The notes: generated by a model not told the origin, from the letters alone. 64,000 bases of DNA from Aquimarina sp. MAR_2010_214 (GCF_002846555.1 NZ_PJMS01000001.1:248001-312000), one strand, 5' to 3'; numbered from the stretch's first letter, positions 42,620 to 51,403 are shown. Translations and numbers: made by a program.

Positions 42620-44041
42620 ATGTTATTATATATTGCTACAACGCTTTATATCTTACTAGGATTTTTTATTGTCATTCGATTGCTTTTAAACGGAATGCGT
42701 CCTACAAAAACACTGGCTTGGCTCCTTACTATTTTCACTATTCCTGTTGGTGGTATCTTTTTGTACTTAATGCTTGGTAGAAATCGTAGAAAAAACAAAT
42801 TATTTAGACTAAAACACACCCCAAAAGTAACTTCATACATTACAAAAGCACTAAATCAATATTCCTCAATAACAAAAGAAGAACATGCAGAACACCACAA
42901 AATCATTTCTTTAATTACTAAAAACTCTCACTTTGCTCCCTGTACAGGAAATGACGTGAAATTGCTTAAAAATGGCGAAGCTACTTTTCAGGCTATATTT
43001 GACGCTTTAGAACGCGCAGAGCATTTTATCCATTTAGAATATTACATTTTTGAAGAAGGCAAATTAACCTCTGATCTATTTGATCTTTTTCAAAAAAAAG
43101 TAAAAAACGGAGTAAAAATACGTGTATTGTATGATGGTATAGGTAGTATGTCTTTAAGTAAAAAATACATTAAGAAGCTTCAAAATATCGGAGTTGAAAT
43201 CCACAAATTCTTACCTATAAAATTTGGTAAGTTTTTATCCTCGATAAACTATAGAAACCATCGTAAAATCATTGTAATAGACGGCAAAGTTGCATTTACA
43301 GGGGGCATCAATGTATCTGATAAATACGTAAAAGGCGATGCTAATCTAGGAGTTTGGCATGATATGCATTTACAACTCAAAGGCCCTGTTGTTCATAGCC
43401 TCCAGGCTATTTTTGCAATGGATTGGTATATGATTAGTATTAATGATGAAATCTTGGAAACATCATATTTTCATAGATATGAAAAAATAGAAGGATCTAC
43501 AGTTCAAATTGTACATAGCGGGCCAGACTCTGACTTTTCGGCAACCCAACAGATGTATTTCTCGATAATCAATGAAGCTAAAGACTATATCTATATCACG
43601 AATCCTTATATCATTCCTGGAGAATCCATTCTGGACGCACTAAAAGTGGCATCAATGAGCGGAGTTGATGTAAGCGTATTACTTTCAGAAAAATCAGATA
43701 ATGTTATAGTCAAATGGTGTATTCGATCTTATTTTGAAGACCTGCTACAGGCTGGGGTAAAGATATACCTATTCTCAGAAGGGTTTTTACACAGTAAAAC
43801 CATTGTAGCCGACAATACCATATCCTCTGTAGGGACAACTAATCTCGATGTTAGAAGTTTTGAACAAAACTATGAGGTGAATGCGGTCATCTATGATGAT
43901 AACTTTGCGATAGAATTAAGAGATGATTTTTTAAACGATATTAAAAACAGTAAACAATTAGATTTTAATACATTTATACAACGTCCCTGGATTGAAAAAT
44001 TAAAAGAAGGTTTTGCAAAAATCTTTAGTCCGGTTTTGTAA
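42620..44041 (+). CDS. cls: cardiolipin synthase
   Basis: 473 residues, standard for bacterial Cls. Two N-terminal membrane helices (IATTLYILLGFFIVIRLLL and TLAWLLTIFTIPVGGIFLYL) are followed by two HKD phospholipase D motifs: NHRKIIVIDGKVAFTGGIN near 215-233 and LHSKTIVADNTISSVGTTN near 393-411. It joins two phosphatidylglycerols to cardiolipin at the inner membrane. It follows the USP gene by 23 bp and precedes the patatin gene by 12 bp, so an operon is likely. Confidence 0.93.
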   Translation: MLLYIATTLYILLGFFIVIRLLLNGMRPTKTLAWLLTIFTIPVGGIFLYLMLGRNRRKNKLFRLKHTPKVTSYITKALNQYSSITKEEHAEHHKIISLITKNSHFAPCTGNDVKLLKNGEATFQAIFDALERAEHFIHLEYYIFEEGKLTSDLFDLFQKKVKNGVKIRVLYDGIGSMSLSKKYIKKLQNIGVEIHKFLPIKFGKFLSSINYRNHRKIIVIDGKVAFTGGINVSDKYVKGDANLGVWHDMHLQLKGPVVHSLQAIFAMDWYMISINDEILETSYFHRYEKIEGSTVQIVHSGPDSDFSATQQMYFSIINEAKDYIYITNPYIIPGESILDALKVASMSGVDVSVLLSEKSDNVIVKWCIRSYFEDLLQAGVKIYLFSEGFLHSKTIVADNTISSVGTTNLDVRSFEQNYEVNAVIYDDNFAIELRDDFLNDIKNSKQLDFNTFIQRPWIEKLKEGFAKIFSPVL

Positions 44042-44053
44042 ATTTATTGTGAA

Positions 44054-44836
44054 ATGAAAACATCAAAAAAAATAGGATTAGTCCTCTCTGGAGGAGGGTT
44101 TAAAGGTATTGCACATATTGGTGTGATACATGCTCTGGAAGAAGCCGGAATGACTGCTGATTTTGTTTCGGGAACAAGTGCAGGAGCCATTGTAGGATCT
44201 TTATATGCCGGGGGATATTCTACCGAGGAAATAAAAAACTTTTTTACAAAAACATCGCTATTCAAGTTTAATCGGTTCTCTAGAAAAAAAGCCGGATTCT
44301 TAGATTCTGAAAAATTTTATGATGATCTGCTTACTTATTTTCCAGAAAATTCTTTCGAATCCTTGAACAAAAAACTATTTGTTACAGCGACTAATCTTAT
44401 AGAAGGAACAACACAAGTGTTTAATACAGGAGAATTGATTAAACCTTTATTAGCTTCTGCTGCATTTCCGGGTGTTTTTACTCCAGTAACAATCGACAAT
44501 GAACTATATGCCGATGGAGGTATTCTGGATAATTTCCCTGTATCTCCACTCAAAAAACATTGTGATCTAATTATTGGTGTAGATGTATCCCCAATTAAAA
44601 AACCAAAAATCACCGATTTTAAACATTCCTACAATGTTATGCAACGAGCATATTATCTTAGAGCTATGCCAAATGCCGAAGCTAAATTTAATCTCTGTGA
44701 CATTATAGTGCAACCAAAAAAACTGGTTAATCATGGTATCTTTAGCAGTAGTAGTTTAGACAAAGTATATGATCTGGGATATCAGGAAGCAAAATTACAA
44801 TTAGAATCATTTTTAAAAAACAGGAAGAATGATTAA
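44054..44836 (+). CDS. patatin-like phospholipase family protein
   Basis: 260 residues. Oxyanion-hole glycines LSGGGFKGIAHIG near 12-24, nucleophile elbow GTSAG near 43 (GxSxG) and the catalytic Asp in the DGG motif YADGGILDNFPV near 156 complete the Ser-Asp dyad. It should hydrolyse acyl-ester lipids in the cytoplasm or at the membrane. It overlaps the Crp/Fnr gene by 8 bp and follows cls, suggesting a membrane-lipid remodelling function. Confidence 0.92.
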   Translation: MKTSKKIGLVLSGGGFKGIAHIGVIHALEEAGMTADFVSGTSAGAIVGSLYAGGYSTEEIKNFFTKTSLFKFNRFSRKKAGFLDSEKFYDDLLTYFPENSFESLNKKLFVTATNLIEGTTQVFNTGELIKPLLASAAFPGVFTPVTIDNELYADGGILDNFPVSPLKKHCDLIIGVDVSPIKKPKITDFKHSYNVMQRAYYLRAMPNAEAKFNLCDIIVQPKKLVNHGIFSSSSLDKVYDLGYQEAKLQLESFLKNRKND

Positions 44837-45461
44837 AGAAATAAAAAATAAGTACGGTCACCTTTTTGAAGATGAATTACTTGAAGAAATTAATCAGGTA
44901 GGAACGTTTAAAGAAATTCCTGAAGGGTTTGAACTTATTAAACCCGGAAGCTATATTAAATTCATGCCTTTGATTATTAGTGGAGCCATAAAGATACTTA
45001 GGGGAGATAGTGATGGCGACGAATTGTTATTATATTTTTTAGAACAAGGGGATACTTGTGCCATGACATTATCTTGTTGTCTGGGATATCATAAAAGCGA
45101 AATTAAAGCTATTGCAGAAACAGATGCTAAACTGGTAATGATTCCTATTGAAAAAATGGAAGAATGGACAACCAAGTATAAGTCCTGGAGGAATTTTATT
45201 TTTAATAGTTATCATAAACGACTGATAGAAACCATTGAGACTATAGACAGTATTGCTTTTCTAAAAATGGATGATCGATTGTTAAAATATCTAAGAGATA
45301 AAACCAAAATCAGCCATACCAAAATTATCAATACTACGCATCAGCAAATCGCATATGATCTGCATACTTCACGAGTAGTAATCTCAAGATTGCTCAAAAA
45401 ACTTGAAAAAGAAGGTATTGTTAAACTAAACAGAAACAATGTAGAAGTTGTATCAGTTTAA
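44829..45461 (+). CDS. Crp/Fnr-family regulator with Cys77, Cys83, Cys84 and a Val in the recognition helix
   Basis: 210 residues. The cyclic-nucleotide-type beta barrel covers about 1-115. In place of a cAMP phosphate-binding cassette it has GDTCAMTLSCCLGY, with Cys at 77, 83 and 84, so a redox or sulfur signal is more likely than cAMP. It lacks the N-terminal cysteine cluster of FNR. The helix-turn-helix (about 170-191) is QQIAYDLHTSRVVISRLLKK. Aligned to CRP, Arg182 and Arg187 match Arg180 and Arg185, while Val183 replaces Glu181. This suits a TGTAA half-site rather than TGTGA. Two such sites stand before the next sulfur genes. It overlaps the patatin gene by 8 bp. Confidence 0.9.
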   Translation: MIKEIKNKYGHLFEDELLEEINQVGTFKEIPEGFELIKPGSYIKFMPLIISGAIKILRGDSDGDELLLYFLEQGDTCAMTLSCCLGYHKSEIKAIAETDAKLVMIPIEKMEEWTTKYKSWRNFIFNSYHKRLIETIETIDSIAFLKMDDRLLKYLRDKTKISHTKIINTTHQQIAYDLHTSRVVISRLLKKLEKEGIVKLNRNNVEVVSV

Positions 45462-45501
45462 AATAACGCTATCTAAGCAAAAAATCAAGTCGTACTAGCT
45501 T

Positions 45502-45546
45502 TGTAACAATTGTTACTGTATTGCAATGATAATTGCCTTATTTTTG
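45502..45546 (+). promoter_or_regulatory. TGTAAC-N4-GTTAC site and -7 element before the persulfide dioxygenase gene
   Basis: TGTAAC-AATT-GTTACT (45502-45517; perfect palindrome over 45503-45516) is centred 29.5 bp before the T of TATTTTTG (45539-45546), a perfect -7 element. The start codon is at 45610, leaving a leader of about 60 nt. Confidence 0.75.
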
Positions 45547-45609
45547 AACACTAATTAATAAATAGATAGCTTTCTCCCTAAAATTGAGAAAAGCTTAAAA
45601 ATACAATAT

Positions 45610-47022
45610 ATGAAGATAGAGCAAATATATACCGGATGTCTCGCTCAAGGAGCTTATTATATAGAAAGTAACGGAGAAGTAGCGATTATAGACCCTCTAA
45701 GAGAAATAAAATCATATATAGAAACAGCGAATGAAGATAATGCAAAAATCAAATATATTTTTGAAACTCATTTTCATGCAGATTTTGTAAGTGGACACGT
45801 AACTCTAGCCAAGGAAACCGGAGCCAAGATCATTTATGGGCCTAGTGCTAATCCATCTTTTGAAGCTACAATTGCTGAGGATGGACAAGAGTTTCGATTA
45901 GGAGAAATTACAATAATTGCGCTACATACTCCAGGACACACTATGGAGAGTACAACCTATCTTCTTAAGGATGCAACTGGTAAAGATCATGCTATTTTTA
46001 GTGGTGATACTTTGTTTCTTGGTGATGTCGGTCGCCCTGATCTTGCTCAAAAAGCAGCAGATATGACTCAAGAAGAGTTGGCAGAAACACTTTATGATAG
46101 TTTACGTAACAAAATTATGCCTCTGGCAGATGATGTGATTGTATATCCTGCGCACGGTGCCGGTTCTGCCTGTGGTAAAAATATGATGAAAGAGACGGTT
46201 GATACTTTGGGAAATCAAAAGAAAATGAATTATGCGCTTAGAGTAGATATGACCAAAGAAGAATTTGTAAAAGAAGTTACTGATGGTTTACTTCCGCCTC
46301 CATTATATTTTCCACTTAATGTGAAAATGAATAAAGAAGGCTATACCGATATTGATGAGGTAATTCAAAAAGGAACAAGGCCTTTTTCTCCAGAAGAATT
46401 TGAAGCTTTTGCCAATGAAACCGGCGCAATAGTTCTTGATGTAAGATACCAGAGTGAATATGTAAAAGGACACATCCCTCGCTCTATATTTATTGGCATC
46501 GATGGTGGTTTTGCACCTTGGGTTGGTGCTTTAATTGCCGATGTGCAACAACCCATTTTGTTGGTAACACCAGAAGGAAGAGTAGAAGAAACAATTACAC
46601 GACTATCAAGAGTAGGATTCGACAATACTCTGGGATACCTCGAAGGTGGTTTTGAAGCCTGGAAAAAAGCAAGTAAAGACTATGACACCTTAACTTCAAT
46701 CTCTGCTTCAGAATTTAAAAATACTATGGCAAATGAAGAAATCCCTGTTTTTGATGTGCGTAAAGAAAGTGAATTTACAGCAGAACATGTAGATAAAGCT
46801 CATAATACACCTTTGGATTTTATTAATGATTATCTGGCAGAATTCCCTACTGATAAAACTTTTTATGTACATTGTGCCGGAGGATATCGTTCTGTAATTG
46901 CAGCCTCAATATTAAAAAGTCGTGGTATTCATAACCTTATAGATGTAGCCGGTGGTTTTAAGGATATTAAAGAAGTAGGTATTGAGACAACTGATTATGT
47001 ATGCCCTAGCACTTTAAAATAA
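45610..47022 (+). CDS. MBL-fold persulfide-dioxygenase-like protein with two rhodanese domains
   Basis: 470 residues. Domain 1 (1-240) is an ETHE1-like metallo-beta-lactamase fold with ETHFHADFVSGH near 56-67, HTPGHTMES near 110 and FSGDTLFLGDVGRPDL near 135. The first rhodanese domain (about 260-360, VLDVRYQSEYVKGHIPRS) has Val-Thr where the catalytic Cys would be (ILLVTPEGR), so it is inactive as an enzyme. The second (about 370-470) has a good active-site loop HCAGGYRS with Cys near 431. The protein should oxidise glutathione- or bacillithiol-type persulfide, or transfer sulfur. It is controlled by the TGTAAC-type promoter site. Confidence 0.92.
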   Translation: MKIEQIYTGCLAQGAYYIESNGEVAIIDPLREIKSYIETANEDNAKIKYIFETHFHADFVSGHVTLAKETGAKIIYGPSANPSFEATIAEDGQEFRLGEITIIALHTPGHTMESTTYLLKDATGKDHAIFSGDTLFLGDVGRPDLAQKAADMTQEELAETLYDSLRNKIMPLADDVIVYPAHGAGSACGKNMMKETVDTLGNQKKMNYALRVDMTKEEFVKEVTDGLLPPPLYFPLNVKMNKEGYTDIDEVIQKGTRPFSPEEFEAFANETGAIVLDVRYQSEYVKGHIPRSIFIGIDGGFAPWVGALIADVQQPILLVTPEGRVEETITRLSRVGFDNTLGYLEGGFEAWKKASKDYDTLTSISASEFKNTMANEEIPVFDVRKESEFTAEHVDKAHNTPLDFINDYLAEFPTDKTFYVHCAGGYRSVIAASILKSRGIHNLIDVAGGFKDIKEVGIETTDYVCPSTLK

Positions 47023-47048
47023 AAAGTGCGCTGTCAAGAATACTTATT

Positions 47049-47684
47049 ATGAAAGATTTTGATAGAAAAAAACACTGGGAAACTATTTATAATACTAAAG
47101 AGTTAAAGGATGTTAGCTGGTTTCAGAAAACACCTTTAACTTCTATAGATCTTATTACACAATTAGAACTTCCTAAAACTTCAAAAATAATTGATGTTGG
47201 TGGTGGAAACAGTCTTTTAGCAGATCATTTATTGGATTTAGGGTATACTAATATTACTGTACTTGACATCTCTGAAACAGCAATAAATAAAGCAAAAGAA
47301 CGACTAGGAAATCTTGCTCGAAATGTTATATGGATAGTAGCAGATATTGCTAATTTTATGCCTACAGAAAAATATGACATATGGCATGATCGTGCTGCAT
47401 TTCATTTTTTAAACGATAAAAAAGAAATCAATCATTATATGAACTCTTTAGAGTATGGTATACAACCGAATGGTTTTTTAATAATGGGAACTTTTTCAGA
47501 AAATGGTCCAAAAAAATGTAGCAAAATTGATATCACTCAATATTCTGAGACATCAATGAATAACTTAGTAAAAAACTCTTTTGAAAAGGTGAAATGCACA
47601 TATATAGATCATAAGACACCATTTGATACTCTTCAAAATTTTATTTTCTGTATATTCAAAAAAGGAAAAACGACGTTAATGTAA
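47049..47684 (+). CDS. class I SAM-dependent methyltransferase
   Basis: 211 residues with the methyltransferase pattern IIDVGGGNSLLADHLLDLG (motif I, near 44-62), NITVLDISETAINKAKERL (motif II, near 65) and WIVADIANFMP (near 97), followed by YDIWHDRAAFHFL. The DxGGG motif and the WHDRAxFHFL segment fit thiol/thioether-type methyltransferases found near sulfur genes, but the substrate is not determined. It lies 26 bp behind the persulfide dioxygenase gene and upstream of the YeeE pair. Confidence 0.85.
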   Translation: MKDFDRKKHWETIYNTKELKDVSWFQKTPLTSIDLITQLELPKTSKIIDVGGGNSLLADHLLDLGYTNITVLDISETAINKAKERLGNLARNVIWIVADIANFMPTEKYDIWHDRAAFHFLNDKKEINHYMNSLEYGIQPNGFLIMGTFSENGPKKCSKIDITQYSETSMNNLVKNSFEKVKCTYIDHKTPFDTLQNFIFCIFKKGKTTLM

Positions 47685-47724
47685 CATTAGTTACAGAAAA
47701 CTCTTTTTCTATTTAATTACTTTG
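47680..47724 (+). promoter_or_regulatory. TGTAAC-N4-GTTACA site and -7 element before the YeeE/YedE genes
   Basis: TGTAAC-ATTA-GTTACA (47680-47695), both half-sites perfect, is centred 29.5 bp before TTACTTTG (47717-47724), a 7/8 match to TAnnTTTG. It overlaps the last codons of the methyltransferase gene. The start codon is at 47743. Confidence 0.75.
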
Positions 47725-47742
47725 TCTAAAAAAATAATATAA

Positions 47743-48300
47743 ATGAATTGGATTTATAACCCCTGGCCATGGTATGTATCTGGACCGCTAATCGCATTAG
47801 TACTCTTTTTATTGCTAATGGTTGGAAAAAGATTTGGGATGTCATCCAATCTCAGAACGATATGTACTATCTGTGGTGCAGGAAAGACATCAGATTTTTT
47901 CAAATTTGACTGGAAAGCTCAACGATGGAACCTTATTGTTGTACTTGGCGTAATTATAGGAGGATTTATCGCAAATACTTTTTTAACAACAGATAATTCT
48001 GTATCTCTTAATCCAAAAGTAGTATCTGATCTTCAGTCTAAAGGTTTTAATAGTGCAGGAAAGGGATATATGCCAGATGCATTATTTTCTAACGAAGTTT
48101 TATCAGATCCTAAAATACTCTTTTTACTAATAATCGGAGGAATATTAGTAGGTTTCGGAGCTCGATATGCAGGTGGATGTACCTCGGGGCATGCAATCTC
48201 GGGATTAAGTAATTTACAAATCCCTTCTCTTATTGCGGTGATCGGTTTTTTCATTGGTGGACTTACCATGATACATTTTATTTTTCCTTTAATTTTTTAA
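47743..48300 (+). CDS. YeeE/YedE-family sulfur transporter, first half
   Basis: 185 residues with four to five membrane helices (PLIALVLFLLLMVG, WNLIVVLGVIIGGFIANTFL, ILFLLIIGGILVGFGARYAGG, LIAVIGFFIGGLTMIHFIF). The family motif GFGARYAGGCTSGHAISG contains the conserved Cys of thiosulfate-transporting YeeE. Another segment has ICTICGAGKTSDFF. In this lineage the YeeE fold is split into two proteins; the partner starts 4 bp later. Likely substrate is thiosulfate or a related sulfur species. Confidence 0.9.
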   Translation: MNWIYNPWPWYVSGPLIALVLFLLLMVGKRFGMSSNLRTICTICGAGKTSDFFKFDWKAQRWNLIVVLGVIIGGFIANTFLTTDNSVSLNPKVVSDLQSKGFNSAGKGYMPDALFSNEVLSDPKILFLLIIGGILVGFGARYAGGCTSGHAISGLSNLQIPSLIAVIGFFIGGLTMIHFIFPLIF

Positions 48301-48304
48301 ACAT

Positions 48305-48718
48305 ATGCGCTCAATTATATATTTAGGTATTGGAATTTTCTTCGGAATTGTTTTATTCAAATCGGAAGCAGCTTCTTGGTTTAGAATCTATGAAATGTTT
48401 CAGTTTAGATCCTTTCATATGTACGGAATTATTGGCTCTGCCGTAGGGTTAGGCCTTATAATAACCCAAGTTATAAAAAGGTTTAAAATAAAGTCTTTTT
48501 ATGGCGATCCTATAATTTTTGTTCCTAAAGAAAGAAGTTTCATCAAGTATATATTTGGAGGAACCTTATTTGGATTAGGTTGGGCTCTTGCTGGAGCTTG
48601 CCCTGGACCAATGTTTGTACTTTTAGGAGCCGGTTACCTTCCCATTTTAATTGTACTTATCTCTGCAATTCTGGGTACTTTACTATATGGAATAGTCAAA
48701 AATAAATTACCTCACTAA
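48305..48718 (+). CDS. YeeE/YedE-family sulfur transporter, second half (DUF6691 type)
   Basis: 137 residues, four membrane helices. The conserved motif GLGWALAGACPGPMFVLLG near residue 92-110 contains the second family Cys. Together with the preceding protein it makes up the full YeeE fold. It overlaps the 3' end of the D-lactate dehydrogenase gene on the other strand by 12 bp. Confidence 0.9.
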   Translation: MRSIIYLGIGIFFGIVLFKSEAASWFRIYEMFQFRSFHMYGIIGSAVGLGLIITQVIKRFKIKSFYGDPIIFVPKERSFIKYIFGGTLFGLGWALAGACPGPMFVLLGAGYLPILIVLISAILGTLLYGIVKNKLPH

Positions 48719-49711
48719 TTCTAGAGTTAATTCATTTTTACCTGACTCATTTTGTTGCCAACAATTGATATTATAAAATGTTATCTCTGCAAGAATAGTA
48801 AGTGCTTCTTTGGTAGCAAAAGCTTGATGTGGAGTAAGAAAAACAGTTGGTAAATCGATAAGTTGCTGTAAGATTTTATCTTCAGGTTTATTTTCAGAAT
48901 GATCGTAAAAAAAGATACCACTTTCATGTTCGTAAACATCTGTCCCATATCCCGCTATTCTTTTTGATACTAAAGCTTGCAATAGATCTTGTGTATGGAC
49001 TAATGCACCCCGAGCAATATTGATAAGTATCACTTCTTTTTTCATATGTTTAATACGATCCTTATCTATGAGATGATGTGTTTGTGAATTGAGTGGTGCG
49101 CTTAAAAAAATAATATCAGATTGCTTACATAAATGTTCTAAATCTGTATATGTTACCTTATACTCGTGTTCTAGCTCTTTGTCTTCATTTATATCGTTAC
49201 CTATAATCTCGCAATTAAATCCGTGCATTATTCTGGCAATTGCTTTTCCTATTCTACCAGTTCCGATAATACCAACAGTCTTTTTATTGATATCTAAACC
49301 TACAAGATTACTCAATGAAAAATTATAATTACTAACCTGATGATTTGAGGAAATAAGTTTACGATTAAGTGCTAACAATAATGCAATCGCATGCTCGGCT
49401 ATAGTTTGCGGAGAATATCCTGCTGTATTAGCTACTTTTATCCCTAATTTTTTAGCTGTATTAATGTTTACATTGTCATATCCCGTTGAACGAAGTGCTA
49501 TATATTTTACACCAAAATCTTTCAATCTTTCTAAAACCATAGAAGATCCGTTATCTGCAGAAAAAATAGATATTGCATCAAAACCTAATGCCAGTGCAGC
49601 AGTTTTTGGAGTAAGTCGTTCTGGTATGTATTTGACTTGATGCTCTTCATTATTTGCTTTTTCCAGAAAGGGGATTTCAAAGTCCTTAGCACTATATATC
49701 AATATCTTCAT
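48707..49711 (-). CDS. ldhA: D-lactate dehydrogenase (2-hydroxyacid dehydrogenase)
   Basis: 334 residues from ATG 49711 (MKILIYSAKDFEIPFL, as in other LdhA proteins); an in-frame ATG at 49726 gives five more residues. NAD-binding motif VGIIGTGRIGKAIARI near 145-160, catalytic Arg in INIARGALVHT near 233, Glu in DVYEHESGIFFYD near 260 and His in TPHQAFAT near 294. The DVYE.ES.IFFYD segment is typical of fermentative D-LDH. It reduces pyruvate to D-lactate, fitting the low-oxygen gene set around it. Its start overlaps the end of the upstream lipoprotein gene by 20 bp. Confidence 0.9.
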   Translation of the reverse strand: MKILIYSAKDFEIPFLEKANNEEHQVKYIPERLTPKTAALALGFDAISIFSADNGSSMVLERLKDFGVKYIALRSTGYDNVNINTAKKLGIKVANTAGYSPQTIAEHAIALLLALNRKLISSNHQVSNYNFSLSNLVGLDINKKTVGIIGTGRIGKAIARIMHGFNCEIIGNDINEDKELEHEYKVTYTDLEHLCKQSDIIFLSAPLNSQTHHLIDKDRIKHMKKEVILINIARGALVHTQDLLQALVSKRIAGYGTDVYEHESGIFFYDHSENKPEDKILQQLIDLPTVFLTPHQAFATKEALTILAEITFYNINCWQQNESGKNELTLELVR

Positions 49712-50357
49712 TAGTGAGTTCTTCAATGATTAATAATTGCTGTCCTTTTAGTGCCCATACCAGTACTTTAACATAATCGCTTATTGCTTTTTTAGTATTT
49801 TCGGGTTCGGTGATATCTATTGATCCTTTCCAAATTAATTCTCTTTCTTTATCAGGACAGATACAATAGAGCGAGGATTCTGCATGAAAAATTTGATATT
49901 CCTCATAATAATCTTCATCATAATAAATATCCTGATTTTCATAATAGTCATCTCTAAAACTGTCAAATGTTTTATCAAGGTTTCTGTATGCTTTTACAAC
50001 AGAAACTTTATCTTCAACTCCTAATACCTTTGATAATAGAATTGCATCAAAACCGTTTTCTATAAGCTGGGACTCTAGAGCCATCATTTCTTTTTCAGAC
50101 TTTGGAGAAGTCGTAAAAGAGCTTTTAAAATAATCCAAACTTCTTACAGCACTCACTCCACTTTTCTTCAATTCATTAGTCAGTTTCTTTTCAAATACTT
50201 TTCGTGCACTTTCATCTGGGGTAATTCCAATGACCAAAACTTTTTGTGCTTCAAATGTATCGATATCTGGGTTTTTCCAGTTTTCTACCAATTCACTAGA
50301 TGTACAACTGAACAGTAATCCGCTAACAATTATAAGGTATATATATATCTTGTTCAT
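49692..50357 (-). CDS. hypothetical lipoprotein of 221 residues
   Basis: The N-terminus IYIYLIIVSGLLFSCTSSELVENWKN is a lipoprotein signal with Cys18 and the following SxLVExWKNP segment resembles a group of Bacteroidota lipoproteins with a DUF4136-like alpha/beta fold. The centre contains VLVIGITPDESARKVFEKKL and an acidic tyrosine-rich stretch (DDYYENQDIYYDEDYYEEY). Function unknown. It overlaps the dehydrogenase gene by 20 bp and is 39 bp downstream of the flavodoxin-like gene, so all probably share a transcript. Confidence 0.75.
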   Translation of the reverse strand: MNKIYIYLIIVSGLLFSCTSSELVENWKNPDIDTFEAQKVLVIGITPDESARKVFEKKLTNELKKSGVSAVRSLDYFKSSFTTSPKSEKEMMALESQLIENGFDAILLSKVLGVEDKVSVVKAYRNLDKTFDSFRDDYYENQDIYYDEDYYEEYQIFHAESSLYCICPDKERELIWKGSIDITEPENTKKAISDYVKVLVWALKGQQLLIIEELTNEDIDI

Positions 50358-50396
50358 ACTTTCTTGATATAGGTTATTAAAATTTATTGTGTGTTA

Positions 50397-50921
50397 TTAC
50401 TTTATTATTTTGTTTAGTCGATCCACCACAATATTGGTATATTCTGGTGTTTTTTCAATAATAGATTCACCAGATATTACATCAATATCTTTTAAGGCAA
50501 TATTACTACTTCCTACTGTAGATAAGATAATGAGTTTATCTAATTGATCTGGGTGGTTTTTAATAAAGTTTTTTACGTTTCTTGGCGGACTCCCGTACTC
50601 CCATGAATTAATGATAACCAAAGCATCCCACTTATCAATATTAACAGTAAACATGGTATATGCATCTATTACTTTAAAATGAATAGCATCATTTTGGTAA
50701 TGTTTTAGTATTCCTTGAACTAATGAATCTTTAAATTTACTTCCTTGCGAGGCTATCAAAACTTTAGTTTTCAGACTAGAATCATTAACCTCAAAAGGTA
50801 TTACAGTATCCATAGAATATGTATATTCATACCATACCCAAAATCCGGCAAAGAGTAATAATCCAAAAAGGATTATAATCTTCAGGATACGTTTGATCGA
50901 TTTATATTTACTTTTAATCAA
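50397..50921 (-). CDS. membrane-anchored flavodoxin-like protein
   Basis: 174 residues. One N-terminal membrane helix (ILKIIILFGLLLFAGFWVWY, residues 12-31), then a soluble domain with alternating strands and helices: KTKVLIASQGSKFKDSLVQG near 51 (a phosphate-loop-like start), WDALVIINSWEYGSPPRNV near 97 and LDKLIILSTVGSSNI near 127. The order and motifs suggest a flavodoxin fold outside the cytoplasmic membrane; FMN binding is not certain. It overlaps the upstream gene by 4 bp. Confidence 0.65.
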   Translation of the reverse strand: MIKSKYKSIKRILKIIILFGLLLFAGFWVWYEYTYSMDTVIPFEVNDSSLKTKVLIASQGSKFKDSLVQGILKHYQNDAIHFKVIDAYTMFTVNIDKWDALVIINSWEYGSPPRNVKNFIKNHPDQLDKLIILSTVGSSNIALKDIDVISGESIIEKTPEYTNIVVDRLNKIIK

Positions 50922-51361
50922 TTTAATAAGCGTTTTTGTTTGCCTTGTTTTATTATGGCTTTTATCAAATCAAAAATCTTCCTTTTTATTTCTTTATAAT
51001 TATTGAAGTACGTACTCACTTCTATGGTTAACCCCCAATGATCTTCTTTATATTGTTTTTCTTTGATAGGCTGATCAATTCCATCTAACAATATGGTAAG
51101 CTCATTATGGTGATTAATAATCTTCTTTAATAATGGATCAATATTTTTTCTGCAAAGTGACAGTTCTTGAATTATTTGCTTACTCTTTTCAAAAGTCTTT
51201 TTTGAAATTAGTTGTAATGTGTGGTTTTCAATAAGTTCATCTAAAAAATGCTGTTCATCTTTGATAAATTTAAGTTCTGATACCCAACTTAGAGAAATCT
51301 CATGCAATTCCTCTGGACTTCGCCATTCTACATATTTTATATTTGGTTGCTTTGCTTTCAT
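50918..51361 (-). CDS. helical protein, paralogue of the 51998-52420 protein
   Basis: 147 residues, hydrophilic, mostly helical. The core WVSELKFIKDEQHFLDELIENHTLQL corresponds to WKSSLRFIEGEIHFINQLLNSYIFEP in the protein at 51998-52420 (written here by its key residues: W, S, L, FI, E, HF, L), so the two are paralogues. No known function. It is coupled (4-bp overlap) with the flavodoxin-like gene. Its place between Hsp20 and fermentative genes suggests a stress role, but nothing in the sequence shows one. Confidence 0.65.
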   Translation of the reverse strand: MKAKQPNIKYVEWRSPEELHEISLSWVSELKFIKDEQHFLDELIENHTLQLISKKTFEKSKQIIQELSLCRKNIDPLLKKIINHHNELTILLDGIDQPIKEKQYKEDHWGLTIEVSTYFNNYKEIKRKIFDLIKAIIKQGKQKRLLN

Positions 51362-51403
51362 GATTTATTAATAATTATTTCACGTCATTCTTCCTAGATA
51401 AAA

